64,000 nt of DNA. Source: JAITWN01 sp050486285. Lineage in GTDB: Bacteria > Pseudomonadota > Gammaproteobacteria > SZUA-140. Every line of letters starts with the position of its first letter. The first letter of the stretch is position 1. The notes beneath the pieces are model-generated. The model was not told the DNA's origin. It worked only from the letters and a program-made list of their open reading frames with translations, and ran no database searches. A program made the translations under genes and the position numbers. Positions 25,633 to 34,398 of this stretch are shown here, one piece after another. The stretch covers positions 1-64,000 of the forward strand of contig JBJHCZ010000012.1 in assembly GCA_050486285.1 (NCBI GenBank), in the 5' to 3' direction.

Positions 25633-27543
25633 CTAGGAATTTACGCCAAGCGAGGCGATTTGGCAAGGAACGTCGGCCTCGCGCGCCTCGATCGCGGCGA
25701 GGATGCCGTCGGCGTCCAGCCCGGCCTCGGCGAGCAGTTCGTCGCGGCTGCCCTGGTCGCCGAAGCGGTCGGGCAGTCCGAGCTGGAGCAGCGGCGCGAC
25801 CACGGCATGGGCGGCGAGACATTCGCCGACCGCGCTGCCGGCGCCGCCCATGACGGCGTTGTCCTCGACGGTGACCAGCAGCTCGTGGCTCGCGGCCAGT
25901 TGCAGCACGATCTTTTCGTCGAGCGGCTTGATGAAACGCATGTCGATGACGGTCGCGTTCAGGGTCTCGCCGGCCTCGAGCGCCGGTTGCACGCAGGGGC
26001 CGAAGGCGAGGATCGCGATGCGGCGGCCCTTGCGCACGACAGCGGCCTGGCCGAGCGGCAGCGGCGCGGCGTCGCGCCGGATCTCGCGCCCCGGTCCGGT
26101 CCCGCGCGGGTAACGTACCGCGGCGGGGCCGTCGTGGCGCAGGGCGGTGGTCAGCATGCGCCAGCACTCGTCCTCGTCGGACGGCGCCATCACGACCAGG
26201 TTCGGGATCGCGCGCAGGTAGCTGAGGTCGAAACTGCCGGCATGGGTCGGGCCGTCGGGGCCGACGATACCGGCGCGGTCGATCGCGAAGGTCACCGGCA
26301 GGTTCTGCAGCGCGACGTCGTGGATCAGCTGGTCATAGGCGCGCTGCAGGAAGGTCGAGTAGATCGCGACGACCGGGCGCATGCCGCCGCAGGCAAGTCC
26401 GGCGGCGAGGGTGACGCTGTGCTGCTCGGCGATGCCGACGTCGAGGAAGCGGTCGGGGAAACGCCGCGCGAATTCGACCATGCCCGAGCCTTCGCACATC
26501 GCCGGGGTGATCGCGATCAGCGCCGGATCCGCGGCCGCGGTCTCGCACAGCCAGTCGCCGAAGACCCGGGAATAACTCATGCGCGCGCCCGGCGGTTGCG
26601 CCGCCGTCACGCCGTTTTCGGGATCGAACTTGCCGACGCCGTGCCAGTCGCAGGGATTCTGTTCGGCCGGCGCATAGCCCTTGCCCTTGCGGGTCACGAC
26701 ATGGAGAAACTGCGGGCCGTCGAGCGACTGCAGGTTCTGCAGTGTCGTCACCAGGGTGTCGATGTCGTGGCCGTCGATCGGACCGATGTAGTTGAAGCCG
26801 AGCTCCTCGAACAGCGTCCCCGGCATCACCATGCCCTTGACGTGCTCCTCGGCGCGCCGCGCGAGATCGCGCATCGGCGGCACCGCGCTCAGCATCCTCT
26901 TGCCGCCCTCGCGCATCGTCGAATAGAACTTGCCGGACAGCAGCTTCGCGAGGTAGTTCGACATGCCGCCGACGTTCGGCGAGATCGACATCTCGTTGTC
27001 ATTGAGGATGACCAGCAGGTCGGCCTCGCTGTTGCCGGCGTGGTTCAGCGCCTCGTAGGCCATGCCGGCGGTCATCGCGCCGTCGCCGATGATCGCCACG
27101 GACTTGCGCCGCTCGCCGCGCTGCCGCGCCGCGAGCGCCATGCCGAGCGCGGCGCTGATCGAAGTGCTGGAATGGCCGGCGCCGAAGGCGTCGTAGGGGC
27201 TCTCGTCACGCTTCAGAAAACCGGACAGGCCGCCCTTCCTGCGCAGCGACGCCATCGCCTCGCGGCGACCGGTCAACACCTTGTGCGGATAGGCCTGGTG
27301 ACCGACGTCCCAGACCAGCCGGTCGCGCGGCGTGTCGAAGACATAATGCAGCGCGACGGTCAGTTCGACGGTGCCGAGGCTCGACGACAGGTGGCCGCCG
27401 GTGCGGGAGACCGAATCGATGATAAAGCGGCGCAGTTCGTCGGCGACTGTCTGCAGTCGGTCGGCAGGCAGGCGGCGGAGGCGGGCCGGATCGTCGACGC
27501 TGTCCAGCAGCGGGTAGGGCGGTGTGTCCATGTCGCGCTTCAA
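25633..27543 (-). CDS. dxs: 1-deoxy-D-xylulose-5-phosphate synthase
   Basis: First step of the MEP isoprenoid pathway; thiamine-diphosphate dependent. The N terminus PLLDSVDDPARLRRLPADRLQ, the ThDP motif GDGAMTAGMAYEALNHAG, the HVVTRKGKGY stretch and DRAGIVGPDGPTHAG are clear. 636 residues from ATG 27543; a second ATG at 27531 (MDTPPYP) is equally plausible. It lies between ispA and queD in a minus-strand operon. Confidence 0.97.
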   Translation of the reverse strand: MKRDMDTPPYPLLDSVDDPARLRRLPADRLQTVADELRRFIIDSVSRTGGHLSSSLGTVELTVALHYVFDTPRDRLVWDVGHQAYPHKVLTGRREAMASLRRKGGLSGFLKRDESPYDAFGAGHSSTSISAALGMALAARQRGERRKSVAIIGDGAMTAGMAYEALNHAGNSEADLLVILNDNEMSISPNVGGMSNYLAKLLSGKFYSTMREGGKRMLSAVPPMRDLARRAEEHVKGMVMPGTLFEELGFNYIGPIDGHDIDTLVTTLQNLQSLDGPQFLHVVTRKGKGYAPAEQNPCDWHGVGKFDPENGVTAAQPPGARMSYSRVFGDWLCETAAADPALIAITPAMCEGSGMVEFARRFPDRFLDVGIAEQHSVTLAAGLACGGMRPVVAIYSTFLQRAYDQLIHDVALQNLPVTFAIDRAGIVGPDGPTHAGSFDLSYLRAIPNLVVMAPSDEDECWRMLTTALRHDGPAAVRYPRGTGPGREIRRDAAPLPLGQAAVVRKGRRIAILAFGPCVQPALEAGETLNATVIDMRFIKPLDEKIVLQLAASHELLVTVEDNAVMGGAGSAVGECLAAHAVVAPLLQLGLPDRFGDQGSRDELLAEAGLDADGILAAIEAREADVPCQIASLGVNS

Positions 27544-27607
27544 GTCCTTGTACTTCCCGGAATCATGCGGTGTTTGCGAGGGGCTTGCAAGCCTCGCCGG
27601 TGGCCGC

Positions 27608-28552
27608 TCAATGCATGCGCCTGACGATATAGGCCGAGATCGCGCGCAACAGCTCGCCGCGCTCGCCGAGCGGATCGAGATGCGCGACCGCCTGCTCGTG
27701 CAGGCGCGCCGCCATCGCCTTTGCGGATTCGACCCCGAGCAGGCTGACGTAGGTCGGCTTGTTGCGCAGGCTGTCTCCGCCCCGGGTCTTGCCCAGTATC
27801 GCGGTGTCGCCCTCGACGTCGAGGATGTCGTCGCGGATCTGGAACGCCAGTCCGATGCAGTGCGCGTAGTTGCCGAGTATGTGCAGCGTCTCGTCGTCGT
27901 GGATGTCGGCGCCGTGCGCGCCGAGCAGCACGCTGGCGCGGATCAGCGCGCCGGTCTTGCGCAGATGCATGTTCTCGAGGTCGGCGAGATCGAGCGTCTT
28001 GCCGACCGAGGCGAGGTCGATCGCCTGCCCGCCGGCCATGCCGATCGAACTCGCCGCGATCGACAGCGTGTCGATCATCTTCAGGCGATGACGGGCCTCG
28101 GCCGCCAGCGACGGGTCGCTGGCGAGGATATGAAAGGCCAGCGCCTGCAGCGCATCGCCGGCGAGGATCGCGATCGCCTCGCCGAAGGCGACGTGACAGG
28201 TCGGCTTGCCGCGCCGCAGCGCATCGTTGTCCATCGCCGGCAGGTCGTCGTGGATCAGCGAATAGGCGTGGATCAGCTCGACCGCGCAGGCGGGCCCGTC
28301 GAGTCGCCCGACCGCGGCGCCGAAACAGCGGCCGGTCGCGTAGACCAGCACCGGCCGAATATACTTGCCGCCGGCGAGCGCGGAATAGCGCATCGCCTCG
28401 TGCAGTCGCTCGGGCGGGGTCTCCGCGGGCGGCAGCCAATGATCGAGCGCGCGCTCGACCTGGCGGCGGCACAGGTCCATGAAGACCGGCAGCGCGGCCG
28501 CTTCGTCAGTCTCCGCCGTCGACGTCGAGACTTCGGGTGTCGATCTTTCCAT
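27608..28552 (-). CDS. ispA: Farnesyl (geranyl) diphosphate synthase
   Basis: Condenses IPP with DMAPP/GPP. Both aspartate-rich motifs are visible: LIHDDLPAMDND and FQIRDDILDVEGD, together with GGKYIRP for diphosphate binding. ATG 28552 gives 314 residues but overlaps xseB by 47 bp; ATG 28480 (MDLCRRQ) follows xseB without overlap but leaves an N terminus a little shorter than usual. xseB-ispA-dxs is the standard gammaproteobacterial cluster. Confidence 0.95.
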   Translation of the reverse strand: MERSTPEVSTSTAETDEAAALPVFMDLCRRQVERALDHWLPPAETPPERLHEAMRYSALAGGKYIRPVLVYATGRCFGAAVGRLDGPACAVELIHAYSLIHDDLPAMDNDALRRGKPTCHVAFGEAIAILAGDALQALAFHILASDPSLAAEARHRLKMIDTLSIAASSIGMAGGQAIDLASVGKTLDLADLENMHLRKTGALIRASVLLGAHGADIHDDETLHILGNYAHCIGLAFQIRDDILDVEGDTAILGKTRGGDSLRNKPTYVSLLGVESAKAMAARLHEQAVAHLDPLGERGELLRAISAYIVRRMH

Positions 28553-28763
28553 TTTCCTCGATCAGGATGTCCACTTTCTGCTCCGCCGCCTTCAGCGCCT
28601 GCTGGCAGGCGCGGGTCAGCGCGATGCCGCGCTCGAACTGCCGGAGCGATTCCTCGAGCGTCGCGTCCCCCCGTTCCATGCGCTCGACGATCGCCTCGAG
28701 CTCCTTCAGGGCCTGTTCGAAGTCGGGGGCGTCTTCGGGGTTCGGGGCGGGTTTTCTTGCCAC
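28506..28763 (-). CDS. xseB: Exodeoxyribonuclease VII small subunit
   Basis: Small helical subunit of the single-strand nuclease that acts with XseA. The 85 residues contain the family core FEQALKELEAIVERMERGDATLEESLRQFERGI (positions about 15-47). Start is GTG at 28763. It leads the xseB-ispA-dxs-queD-folE2 operon and has a TATAAT box about 50 bp upstream. Confidence 0.95.
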   Translation of the reverse strand: MARKPAPNPEDAPDFEQALKELEAIVERMERGDATLEESLRQFERGIALTRACQQALKAAEQKVDILIEENGKIDTRSLDVDGGD

Positions 28764-28810
28764 GCGCGTAGTCCTTCCGGGGGTGCGAGTTGCAGGTCTC
28801 GGGACGGGAC

Positions 28811-28816
28811 ATTATA
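28811..28816 (-). promoter_or_regulatory. Putative -10 element for the xseB-ispA-dxs-queD-folE2 operon
   Basis: A perfect TATAAT on the minus strand in an AT-rich patch of otherwise GC-rich DNA, about 48 bp before the GTG of xseB. No good -35 hexamer is seen at 17 bp. Confidence 0.4.
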
Positions 28817-28903
28817 TAACATGATCCTACCGGGCGCGGTGATTTTCCGCCGCGAGGGCGAGTGAAAACCACTTTCGCGCCAGAGGCTTCGGCCATTCCG
28901 GCC

Positions 28904-28931
28904 TTGCCAGTACCGGGCATCATGTTAGACT
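28904..28931 (+). promoter_or_regulatory. Putative parE promoter
   Basis: TTGCCA (28904-28909) and TAGACT (28926-28931) with a 16-bp spacer, about 50 bp before the parE ATG. The match is moderate. Confidence 0.35.
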
Positions 28932-28983
28932 CGGGCGGCTTTTCGAACAGCAGGGAGATACCAGGGATCATGGGCAGGGGATC

Positions 28984-30876
28984 ATGAGCGGAACCTACGA
29001 CGCCGCCGCGATCGAGGTGCTGACCGGACTCGAGCCGGTGCGCAAGCGCCCCGGCATGTACACCGACACCGCGCGTCCGAACCACCTCGCCCAGGAGGTC
29101 ATCGACAACAGCGTCGATGAGGTCCTCGCCGGTCACGCGCGCCATATCGCGGTGGTGCTGTACAAGGACGGTTCGCTCAGCGTCGAGGACGACGGTCGCG
29201 GCATGCCGGTCGATCTCCATCCCGGGGAGAAGGTGCCCGGCGTCGAGGTGATCCTGACCCGGCTCCATGCCGGCGGCAAGTTCTCGCACAAGAACTACCG
29301 TTTCTCCGGCGGCCTGCACGGCGTCGGCGTATCGGTCGTCAACGCCCTGTCGAAGCGGCTCGAGGTGCGCATCCGCCGCAACGGCAACGAATACCTGATG
29401 AAGTTCGCGAACGGCGAGCCGGCATCGAAGCTCGAGGTCATCGGCAAGGTCGGTCAGCGCAATACCGGCACCTGGCTGCGCTTCTGGCCCGATCCGAAAT
29501 ACTTTGATTCCGATCGTTTCTCGCTGTCGCGTCTCAAGCACCTGATGCGGGCGAAGGCGGTGCTCGCGCCGGGCCTGCGCGTGCGCTTCGACGACGAGGG
29601 CAGCGGCGAATCGGTCGAGTGGCACTACGAGGGCGGCCTGCGGGATTATCTGCGCAGCGAACTCGGCGAGGCCGCGATGCTGCCCGAGCCGGCCTTCGCC
29701 GGCAGCATGGAGGGTCACAGCGAGGCGGTCGACTGGGCGGTCGCCTGGCTGCCCGAGGACGGCGAGCCGGTCGCCGAGAGTTACGTCAACCTGGTGCCGA
29801 CCGCGCAGGGCGGCACCCACGTCAACGGCCTGCGCACCGGCCTGACCGACGCGGTTCGCGAATTCTGCGAGTTCCGCAACCTGCTGCCGCGCGGCGTCCG
29901 CCTCGCGCCGGAAGACGTCTGGGATCGCTGCAGTTACATCCTGTCGGTCAAGCTCGACAATCCGCAGTTCTCGGGACAGGTCAAGGAACGGCTGTCGTCG
30001 CGCGAGTGCGCGACCTTCGTCGCCGGCGTCGTCAAGGACAGCTTCGCGCTGTGGCTGAACCAGCATGTCGAATCCGGCGAGAAGATCGCGCAGATCGCAA
30101 TCGCACGCGCCGAGACGCGCCTGCGCGCGGCGCGCAAGGTGGTGCGCAAGCAGGTCACGAAAGGACCGGCGCTGCCGGGCAAGCTCGCCGATTGTTCGTT
30201 GCAGGACTTGAGTCGCACCGAGCTGTTTCTGGTCGAGGGCGATTCCGCGGGCGGTTCGGCGAAGCAGGCGCGCGATCGCCAGTTCCAGGCGGTGATGCCC
30301 TTGCGCGGCAAGATCCTCAACACCTGGGAGGTGTCGCCGAACGAGGTGCTCGGTTCGCAGGAGGTCCACGACATCTCGGTCGCGATCGGCGTCGAGCCGG
30401 GCTCGAACGACCTCTCGGGCCTGCGCTACGGCAAGATCGCGATCCTCGCCGACGCCGATTCCGACGGCGCCCATATCGCGACGCTCCTGTGCGCGCTGTT
30501 CATGCGCCATTTCCGCGCGCTGGTCACGGCCGGCCACGTCCATGTCGCGATGCCGCCGCTGTACCGCATCGACGTCGGCAAGGAAGTCTTCTACGCGCTC
30601 GACGATGACGAGAAGCAGGGCGTCCTCGACCGCATCGCCGCCGAGCACAAAAAGGGCAAGGTCAACGTGCAGCGCTTCAAGGGCCTCGGTGAAATGAACC
30701 CGATCCAGCTGCGCGAGACGACGATGGCGCCGGACACCCGCCGATTGCTGCAACTGACGATCGAGGACGGCGACGACACCGACCAGATCCTCGATCTGAT
30801 GCTGGCCAAGCGCCGCGCCGCCGACCGCCGCGACTGGCTCGAGCAGAAGGGCGATCTCGCGGAGCCGGTAATCTAG
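28984..30876 (+). CDS. parE: DNA topoisomerase IV subunit B
   Basis: ATPase subunit of topoisomerase IV. The GHKL ATPase (EVIDNSVDEVLAGHA, VEDDGRGMPVD, GLHGVGVSVVNALS), the transducer, and the TOPRIM domain (LVEGDSAGGSAKQARDR, ADADSDGAH) are in order. The 630-residue length without the extra insert of gammaproteobacterial GyrB, and the paired parC, identify it as ParE rather than GyrB. A long hairpin element separates it from parC. Confidence 0.95.
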   Translation: MSGTYDAAAIEVLTGLEPVRKRPGMYTDTARPNHLAQEVIDNSVDEVLAGHARHIAVVLYKDGSLSVEDDGRGMPVDLHPGEKVPGVEVILTRLHAGGKFSHKNYRFSGGLHGVGVSVVNALSKRLEVRIRRNGNEYLMKFANGEPASKLEVIGKVGQRNTGTWLRFWPDPKYFDSDRFSLSRLKHLMRAKAVLAPGLRVRFDDEGSGESVEWHYEGGLRDYLRSELGEAAMLPEPAFAGSMEGHSEAVDWAVAWLPEDGEPVAESYVNLVPTAQGGTHVNGLRTGLTDAVREFCEFRNLLPRGVRLAPEDVWDRCSYILSVKLDNPQFSGQVKERLSSRECATFVAGVVKDSFALWLNQHVESGEKIAQIAIARAETRLRAARKVVRKQVTKGPALPGKLADCSLQDLSRTELFLVEGDSAGGSAKQARDRQFQAVMPLRGKILNTWEVSPNEVLGSQEVHDISVAIGVEPGSNDLSGLRYGKIAILADADSDGAHIATLLCALFMRHFRALVTAGHVHVAMPPLYRIDVGKEVFYALDDDEKQGVLDRIAAEHKKGKVNVQRFKGLGEMNPIQLRETTMAPDTRRLLQLTIEDGDDTDQILDLMLAKRRAADRRDWLEQKGDLAEPVI

Positions 30877-30884
30877 CGCCGTGT

Positions 30885-31052
30885 GATTCATGAACGCGGT
30901 CGTTGTGGTATCCGGGCCTTGGCGGGGCCTGACTTTTCAGGACCGCCATGAACCCATCCCTGGGGGCTGCCGGCGAGACATCCTGTCTCGCAGGCTCCTG
31001 AAAAGACAGGCCCCGCCAAGGCCCTTCTGACAGCTTGTGCGGTTCATGAATC
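30885..31052. repeat. Nested inverted-repeat element between parE and parC
   Basis: An outer pair GATTCATGAAC/GTTCATGAATC (30885-30895, 31042-31052) surrounds a 29-bp inverted repeat with one mismatch (30914-30942 and 30996-31024; it starts GGGCCTTGGCGGGGCCTG and ends CTTTTCAGGA). The 53-bp interior itself contains the hairpin GCGAGAC/GTCTCGC. The layout matches the armed-core repeats, though the sequence is different. Confidence 0.88.
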
Positions 31053-31074
31053 ATGCGACCCAGAGGTCTGTGCC

Positions 31075-33333
31075 ATGAATGAGACTATTGAAATCGACTA
31101 CGAAGGCATCGAGCGGCGCCCGCTGAAGCAGTTCACCGAGAAGGCGTACCTCGATTACTCGATGTACGTGATCCTCGACCGCGCGCTGCCGCATGTCGGC
31201 GACGGGCTGAAGCCGGTGCAGCGGCGCATCGTCTATGCAATGTCCGAGCTCGGCCTGTCGGCGGCCGCTAAATACAAGAAATCGGCGCGCACCGTCGGCG
31301 ACGTCATCGGCAAGTTCCATCCCCACGGCGACATGGCCTGCTACGAGGCGATGGTGCACATGGCGCAGCCGTTCACCTATCGCTATCCGCTGATCGACGG
31401 CCAGGGCAACTGGGGCGCGCCCGACGACCCGAAGTCCTTCGCCGCGATGCGCTATACCGAGGCACGGCTGTCGCGCTACGCCGAGCTGCTGCTGTCCGAG
31501 CTCGGCCAGGGCACGGTCGACTGGCAGCCGAACTTCGATGGCACGCTCGACGAACCGGTGGTGCTGCCGGCGCGGTTGCCGCATGTGCTGCTGAACGGTG
31601 CCACCGGCATCGCGGTCGGCATGGCGACCGACATTCCGCCGCACAATCTGCGCGAGGTCGTCGCGGCCTGCCTGTGCCTGCTCGACGACCCGAAGGCGGA
31701 CGTCGAGGCGTTGTGCGCGCATATCCGGGGGCCGGACTATCCGACCGAGGCCGAGATCATCACGCCGCGCGCCGAGATCGTGCGCATGTACCAGACCGGC
31801 GGCGGCGCGATTCGCATGCGGGCGCGTTACGAGCGCATTCGCGAGCGTGACGGCGACGATGGCATCGTCATCACCGCGTTGCCGCACAACGTCTCCGGCG
31901 CGCGCGTGCTCGAGCAGATCGCGCAGCAGATGGCGGCGAAGAAACTGCCGATGGTCGAGGACCTGCGCGACGAGTCTGATCACGAGAACCCGACCCGTCT
32001 CGTCATCCTGCCGCGCTCGAACCGCGTCGATGTCGACGCGCTGATGTCGCATCTGTTCGCGACCACCGACCTCGAGCGCAGCTATCGCGTCAACATCAAC
32101 GTGATCGGCCTGAACGGACGGCCTCAGGTCAAGGACCTGCGCAGCCTGCTGCTGGAATGGCTGGAGTTTCGCACCGGCATCGTCACGCGTCGCTTGCAGC
32201 ACCGGCTCGATGTCGTCACCCGCCGCCTGCATGTCCTCGACGGCCTCTTGATCGCGTACCTGAACATCGACGAGGTCATCCGCATCATTCGCGAGGAGGA
32301 CGAGCCGAAGCAGGAACTGATGCGGCGCTTCGGGCTCAGCGACATCCAGGCCGACGCGATCCTCGACCTGCGTCTGCGTCACCTCGCGCGACTCGAGGAG
32401 ATGAAGATACGCGGCGAGCAGGAGGCGCTCGACGCCGAACGCGCCGATCTCGAGAAGACGCTGGGCTCGAAGACGCGGCTGAAGAGACTGGTGCGTGCCG
32501 AGCTGGTCGCCGACGCGGAGAAATATGGCGACGACCGGCGTTCGCCGCTGGTCTCGCGCGAGAGCGCGCAGGCGATGGACGAGACCGCGCTGCTGAGTTC
32601 GGAGCCGGTGCTGGTCGTGCTGTCGGAGAAGGGCTGGGTGCGCGCGGCGAAGGGGCACGACATCGATCCGGCGACGCTCGGCTACAAGGCCGGTGACGGC
32701 TTTCTCGCCGCGGCGCCCGGACGCGCGAATCAGTCCGCGTATTTCATCGACACGCACGGCCGCGTGTATGCGCTGCCGGCGCATACGCTGCCGTCGGCGC
32801 GCGGCCAGGGCGAGCCGCTGACCGGGCGGCTCAACCCGCCCGACGGCGCGCTGTTTGCCGGCGTCATGGCCGGTGTCGACGACGCCTTGTGGCTGCTGGC
32901 GACGGACGCCGGTTACGGCTTCGTCGCCCGGCTCGGCGACCTGTTCACGCGCAACAAGGCCGGCAAGGCGGTGCTGACGGTGCCGAAGGGCGCCTCGGTG
33001 CTGGCGCCGGCGCCGGTCGGCGAAGCGGGCGACGGACAGATCGTCGCGGTGACCACCGAGGGACACATGCTGGCCTTCCCGCTCGGCGAGTTGCCGCAGC
33101 TCGCGCGCGGCAAGGGCATCAAGCTGATCGGTATCCCGAAGGGGAAGGGCGGCGAGGAGCGCGTGCGCGCGGTCGTGGTCGTGCCCCCCGGCGGGTCGCT
33201 GAAAATACACGCGGGACAGCGCCATACCGTGCTTAAATCAAGGGATCTCGAACACTACGCCGGCGAACGCGGGCGCCGCGGACTCAAGCTGCCGCAGGGC
33301 TTCCGCCGCGTCGACCGGCTGGAACTCGGCTGA
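31075..33333 (+). CDS. parC: DNA topoisomerase IV subunit A
   Basis: DNA cleavage and religation subunit. The catalytic tyrosine is Tyr127 in AAMRYTEARLS. The winged-helix region KFHPHGDMACYEAM has Met87 where E. coli ParC has Ser80, while the acidic residue equivalent to Glu84 is kept (Glu91). Length is 752 residues, with the C-terminal beta-pinwheel from about 500 carrying degenerate blades. The hairpin element upstream leaves about 20 bp before the ATG, so the leader is short or read through from parE. Confidence 0.95.
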   Translation: MNETIEIDYEGIERRPLKQFTEKAYLDYSMYVILDRALPHVGDGLKPVQRRIVYAMSELGLSAAAKYKKSARTVGDVIGKFHPHGDMACYEAMVHMAQPFTYRYPLIDGQGNWGAPDDPKSFAAMRYTEARLSRYAELLLSELGQGTVDWQPNFDGTLDEPVVLPARLPHVLLNGATGIAVGMATDIPPHNLREVVAACLCLLDDPKADVEALCAHIRGPDYPTEAEIITPRAEIVRMYQTGGGAIRMRARYERIRERDGDDGIVITALPHNVSGARVLEQIAQQMAAKKLPMVEDLRDESDHENPTRLVILPRSNRVDVDALMSHLFATTDLERSYRVNINVIGLNGRPQVKDLRSLLLEWLEFRTGIVTRRLQHRLDVVTRRLHVLDGLLIAYLNIDEVIRIIREEDEPKQELMRRFGLSDIQADAILDLRLRHLARLEEMKIRGEQEALDAERADLEKTLGSKTRLKRLVRAELVADAEKYGDDRRSPLVSRESAQAMDETALLSSEPVLVVLSEKGWVRAAKGHDIDPATLGYKAGDGFLAAAPGRANQSAYFIDTHGRVYALPAHTLPSARGQGEPLTGRLNPPDGALFAGVMAGVDDALWLLATDAGYGFVARLGDLFTRNKAGKAVLTVPKGASVLAPAPVGEAGDGQIVAVTTEGHMLAFPLGELPQLARGKGIKLIGIPKGKGGEERVRAVVVVPPGGSLKIHAGQRHTVLKSRDLEHYAGERGRRGLKLPQGFRRVDRLELG

Positions 33334-33374
33334 GCGCGGCGGGTCTCACTATCCGGGTGGCCCGCTGCCAAGCC

Positions 33375-33402
33375 CTTGAAAGATTGGCAAATGGCTATAT
33401 AT
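33375..33402 (+). promoter_or_regulatory. Possible sigma-32-type promoter of htpX
   Basis: A perfect heat-shock -35 CTTGAAA (33375-33381) is followed after 13 bp by CTATATAT (33395-33402), a partial match to the sigma-32 -10 consensus. HtpX is a stress-induced protease in known gammaproteobacteria. The transcript would carry the GGGGTC palindrome in its leader. Confidence 0.4.
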
Positions 33403-33404
33403 CA

Positions 33405-33417
33405 GGGGTCGGACCCC
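33405..33417. repeat. Short GGGGTCGGACCCC palindrome
   Basis: A 13-bp near-perfect palindrome in the parC-htpX spacer, followed directly by GAGGGGTCTGATT, a second half-copy. A sister GGGGTCTGACCCC lies at 38272. Related to the ends of the larger repeat families in this window. Confidence 0.75.
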
Positions 33418-33504
33418 GAGGGGTCTGATTCGACGTGATCTGGTATCTTTGGACGAGTCCCGTGCGTAATCGGGCGAGTCAATGATGATGAGGAAGATGG
33501 GAGC

Positions 33505-34398
33505 ATGAAGCGAATTGCGCTGTTTCTGGTGACGAACCTGGCGATCCTGCTGGTGCTGGGCGTGGTGCTCAGCCTGTTGGGTATTTCCGGCATCCTCGAC
33601 GAGCAGGGGGTCGGCCTCGACCTGCGGGCCCTGCTGATCTTCTCGGCGGTCATCGGCATGACCGGCTCGTTCATGTCGCTCGCGATGTCGAAGTGGACCG
33701 CGAAGCGCTTCACCGGCGCGCGCGTCATCGAGCGGCCCGCGAACGAGACCGAGGCGTGGCTGGTGCAGACGGTGCAGCGTCAGGCCCAGGCCGCCGGCAT
33801 CGGCATGCCCGAGGTCGCGATCTATGACGCCCCCGACATGAACGCGTTCGCGACCGGCGCCCGCCGCAATGCGGCGCTGGTGGCGGTCAGCACCGGGCTG
33901 TTGCGCCAGATGAACCGCGACGAGGTCGAGGCAGTGCTCGCGCACGAGGTCAGCCATGTCGCGAACGGCGACATGATCACGCTCGCGCTGATCCAGGGCG
34001 TCGTCAACACCTTCGTGATCTTCCTGTCGCGGGTGATCGGCCATGTCGTCGACCGCGTCGTGTTCAAGGTCGAGCGCGGCCATGGTCCGGCGTTCTGGAT
34101 CACCGCGATCATCGCCCAGGTGGTCCTCGGCATCCTCGCGTCGATCATCGTCATGTGGTTCAGCCGCCAGCGCGAATTCCGCGCCGATGCCGGCGGCGCG
34201 GCGCTTGCCGGCCGCGACAAGATGATCTCCGCGCTGCAGCGCCTGGCCCAGCGCACCCCCGAGCCGCTGCCCGACCAGCTCGCCGCCTTCGGCATCTCCG
34301 GCCTCATGAACGGCCACGGCCTCAAGCGCCTCTTCATGAGCCATCCCCCCCTCGAAGAGCGCATCGCCGCCCTTCGTTCCGGGGTCGGACCACGGTAG
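33505..34398 (+). CDS. htpX: Membrane zinc metalloprotease HtpX
   Basis: M48 inner-membrane protease for quality control of membrane proteins. Two N-terminal helices (MKRIALFLVTNLAILLVLGV and around 43-62), then the zinc motif HEVSHVANGD (catalytic HExxH form HEVSH), two more helices and the third ligand in the REFRADAGGA block. Length is 297 residues. The protein ends ...ALRSGVGPR; the last few residues and the TAG stop are encoded by the left end of MITE-like element A. Confidence 0.95.
   Translation: MKRIALFLVTNLAILLVLGVVLSLLGISGILDEQGVGLDLRALLIFSAVIGMTGSFMSLAMSKWTAKRFTGARVIERPANETEAWLVQTVQRQAQAAGIGMPEVAIYDAPDMNAFATGARRNAALVAVSTGLLRQMNRDEVEAVLAHEVSHVANGDMITLALIQGVVNTFVIFLSRVIGHVVDRVVFKVERGHGPAFWITAIIAQVVLGILASIIVMWFSRQREFRADAGGAALAGRDKMISALQRLAQRTPEPLPDQLAAFGISGLMNGHGLKRLFMSHPPLEERIAALRSGVGPR

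Noticed and set aside
25226..26167. Long N-terminal extension of folE2 through queD into dxs
   Set aside because: FolE2 homology starts at the ATG 25225; the extension is out-of-frame reading of two certain genes.
25327..27624. A 765-codon plus-strand frame opposite dxs and queD
   Set aside because: High GC leaves antisense frames open; the encoded sequence is low in family signal while dxs on the other strand is unmistakable.
28273..30891. An 872-codon open frame on the minus strand across parE and ispA
   Set aside because: It is the antisense shadow of parE and frames of xseB/ispA; its composition (Arg, Asp, Val, His rich) has no domain, and the plus-strand parE is certain.
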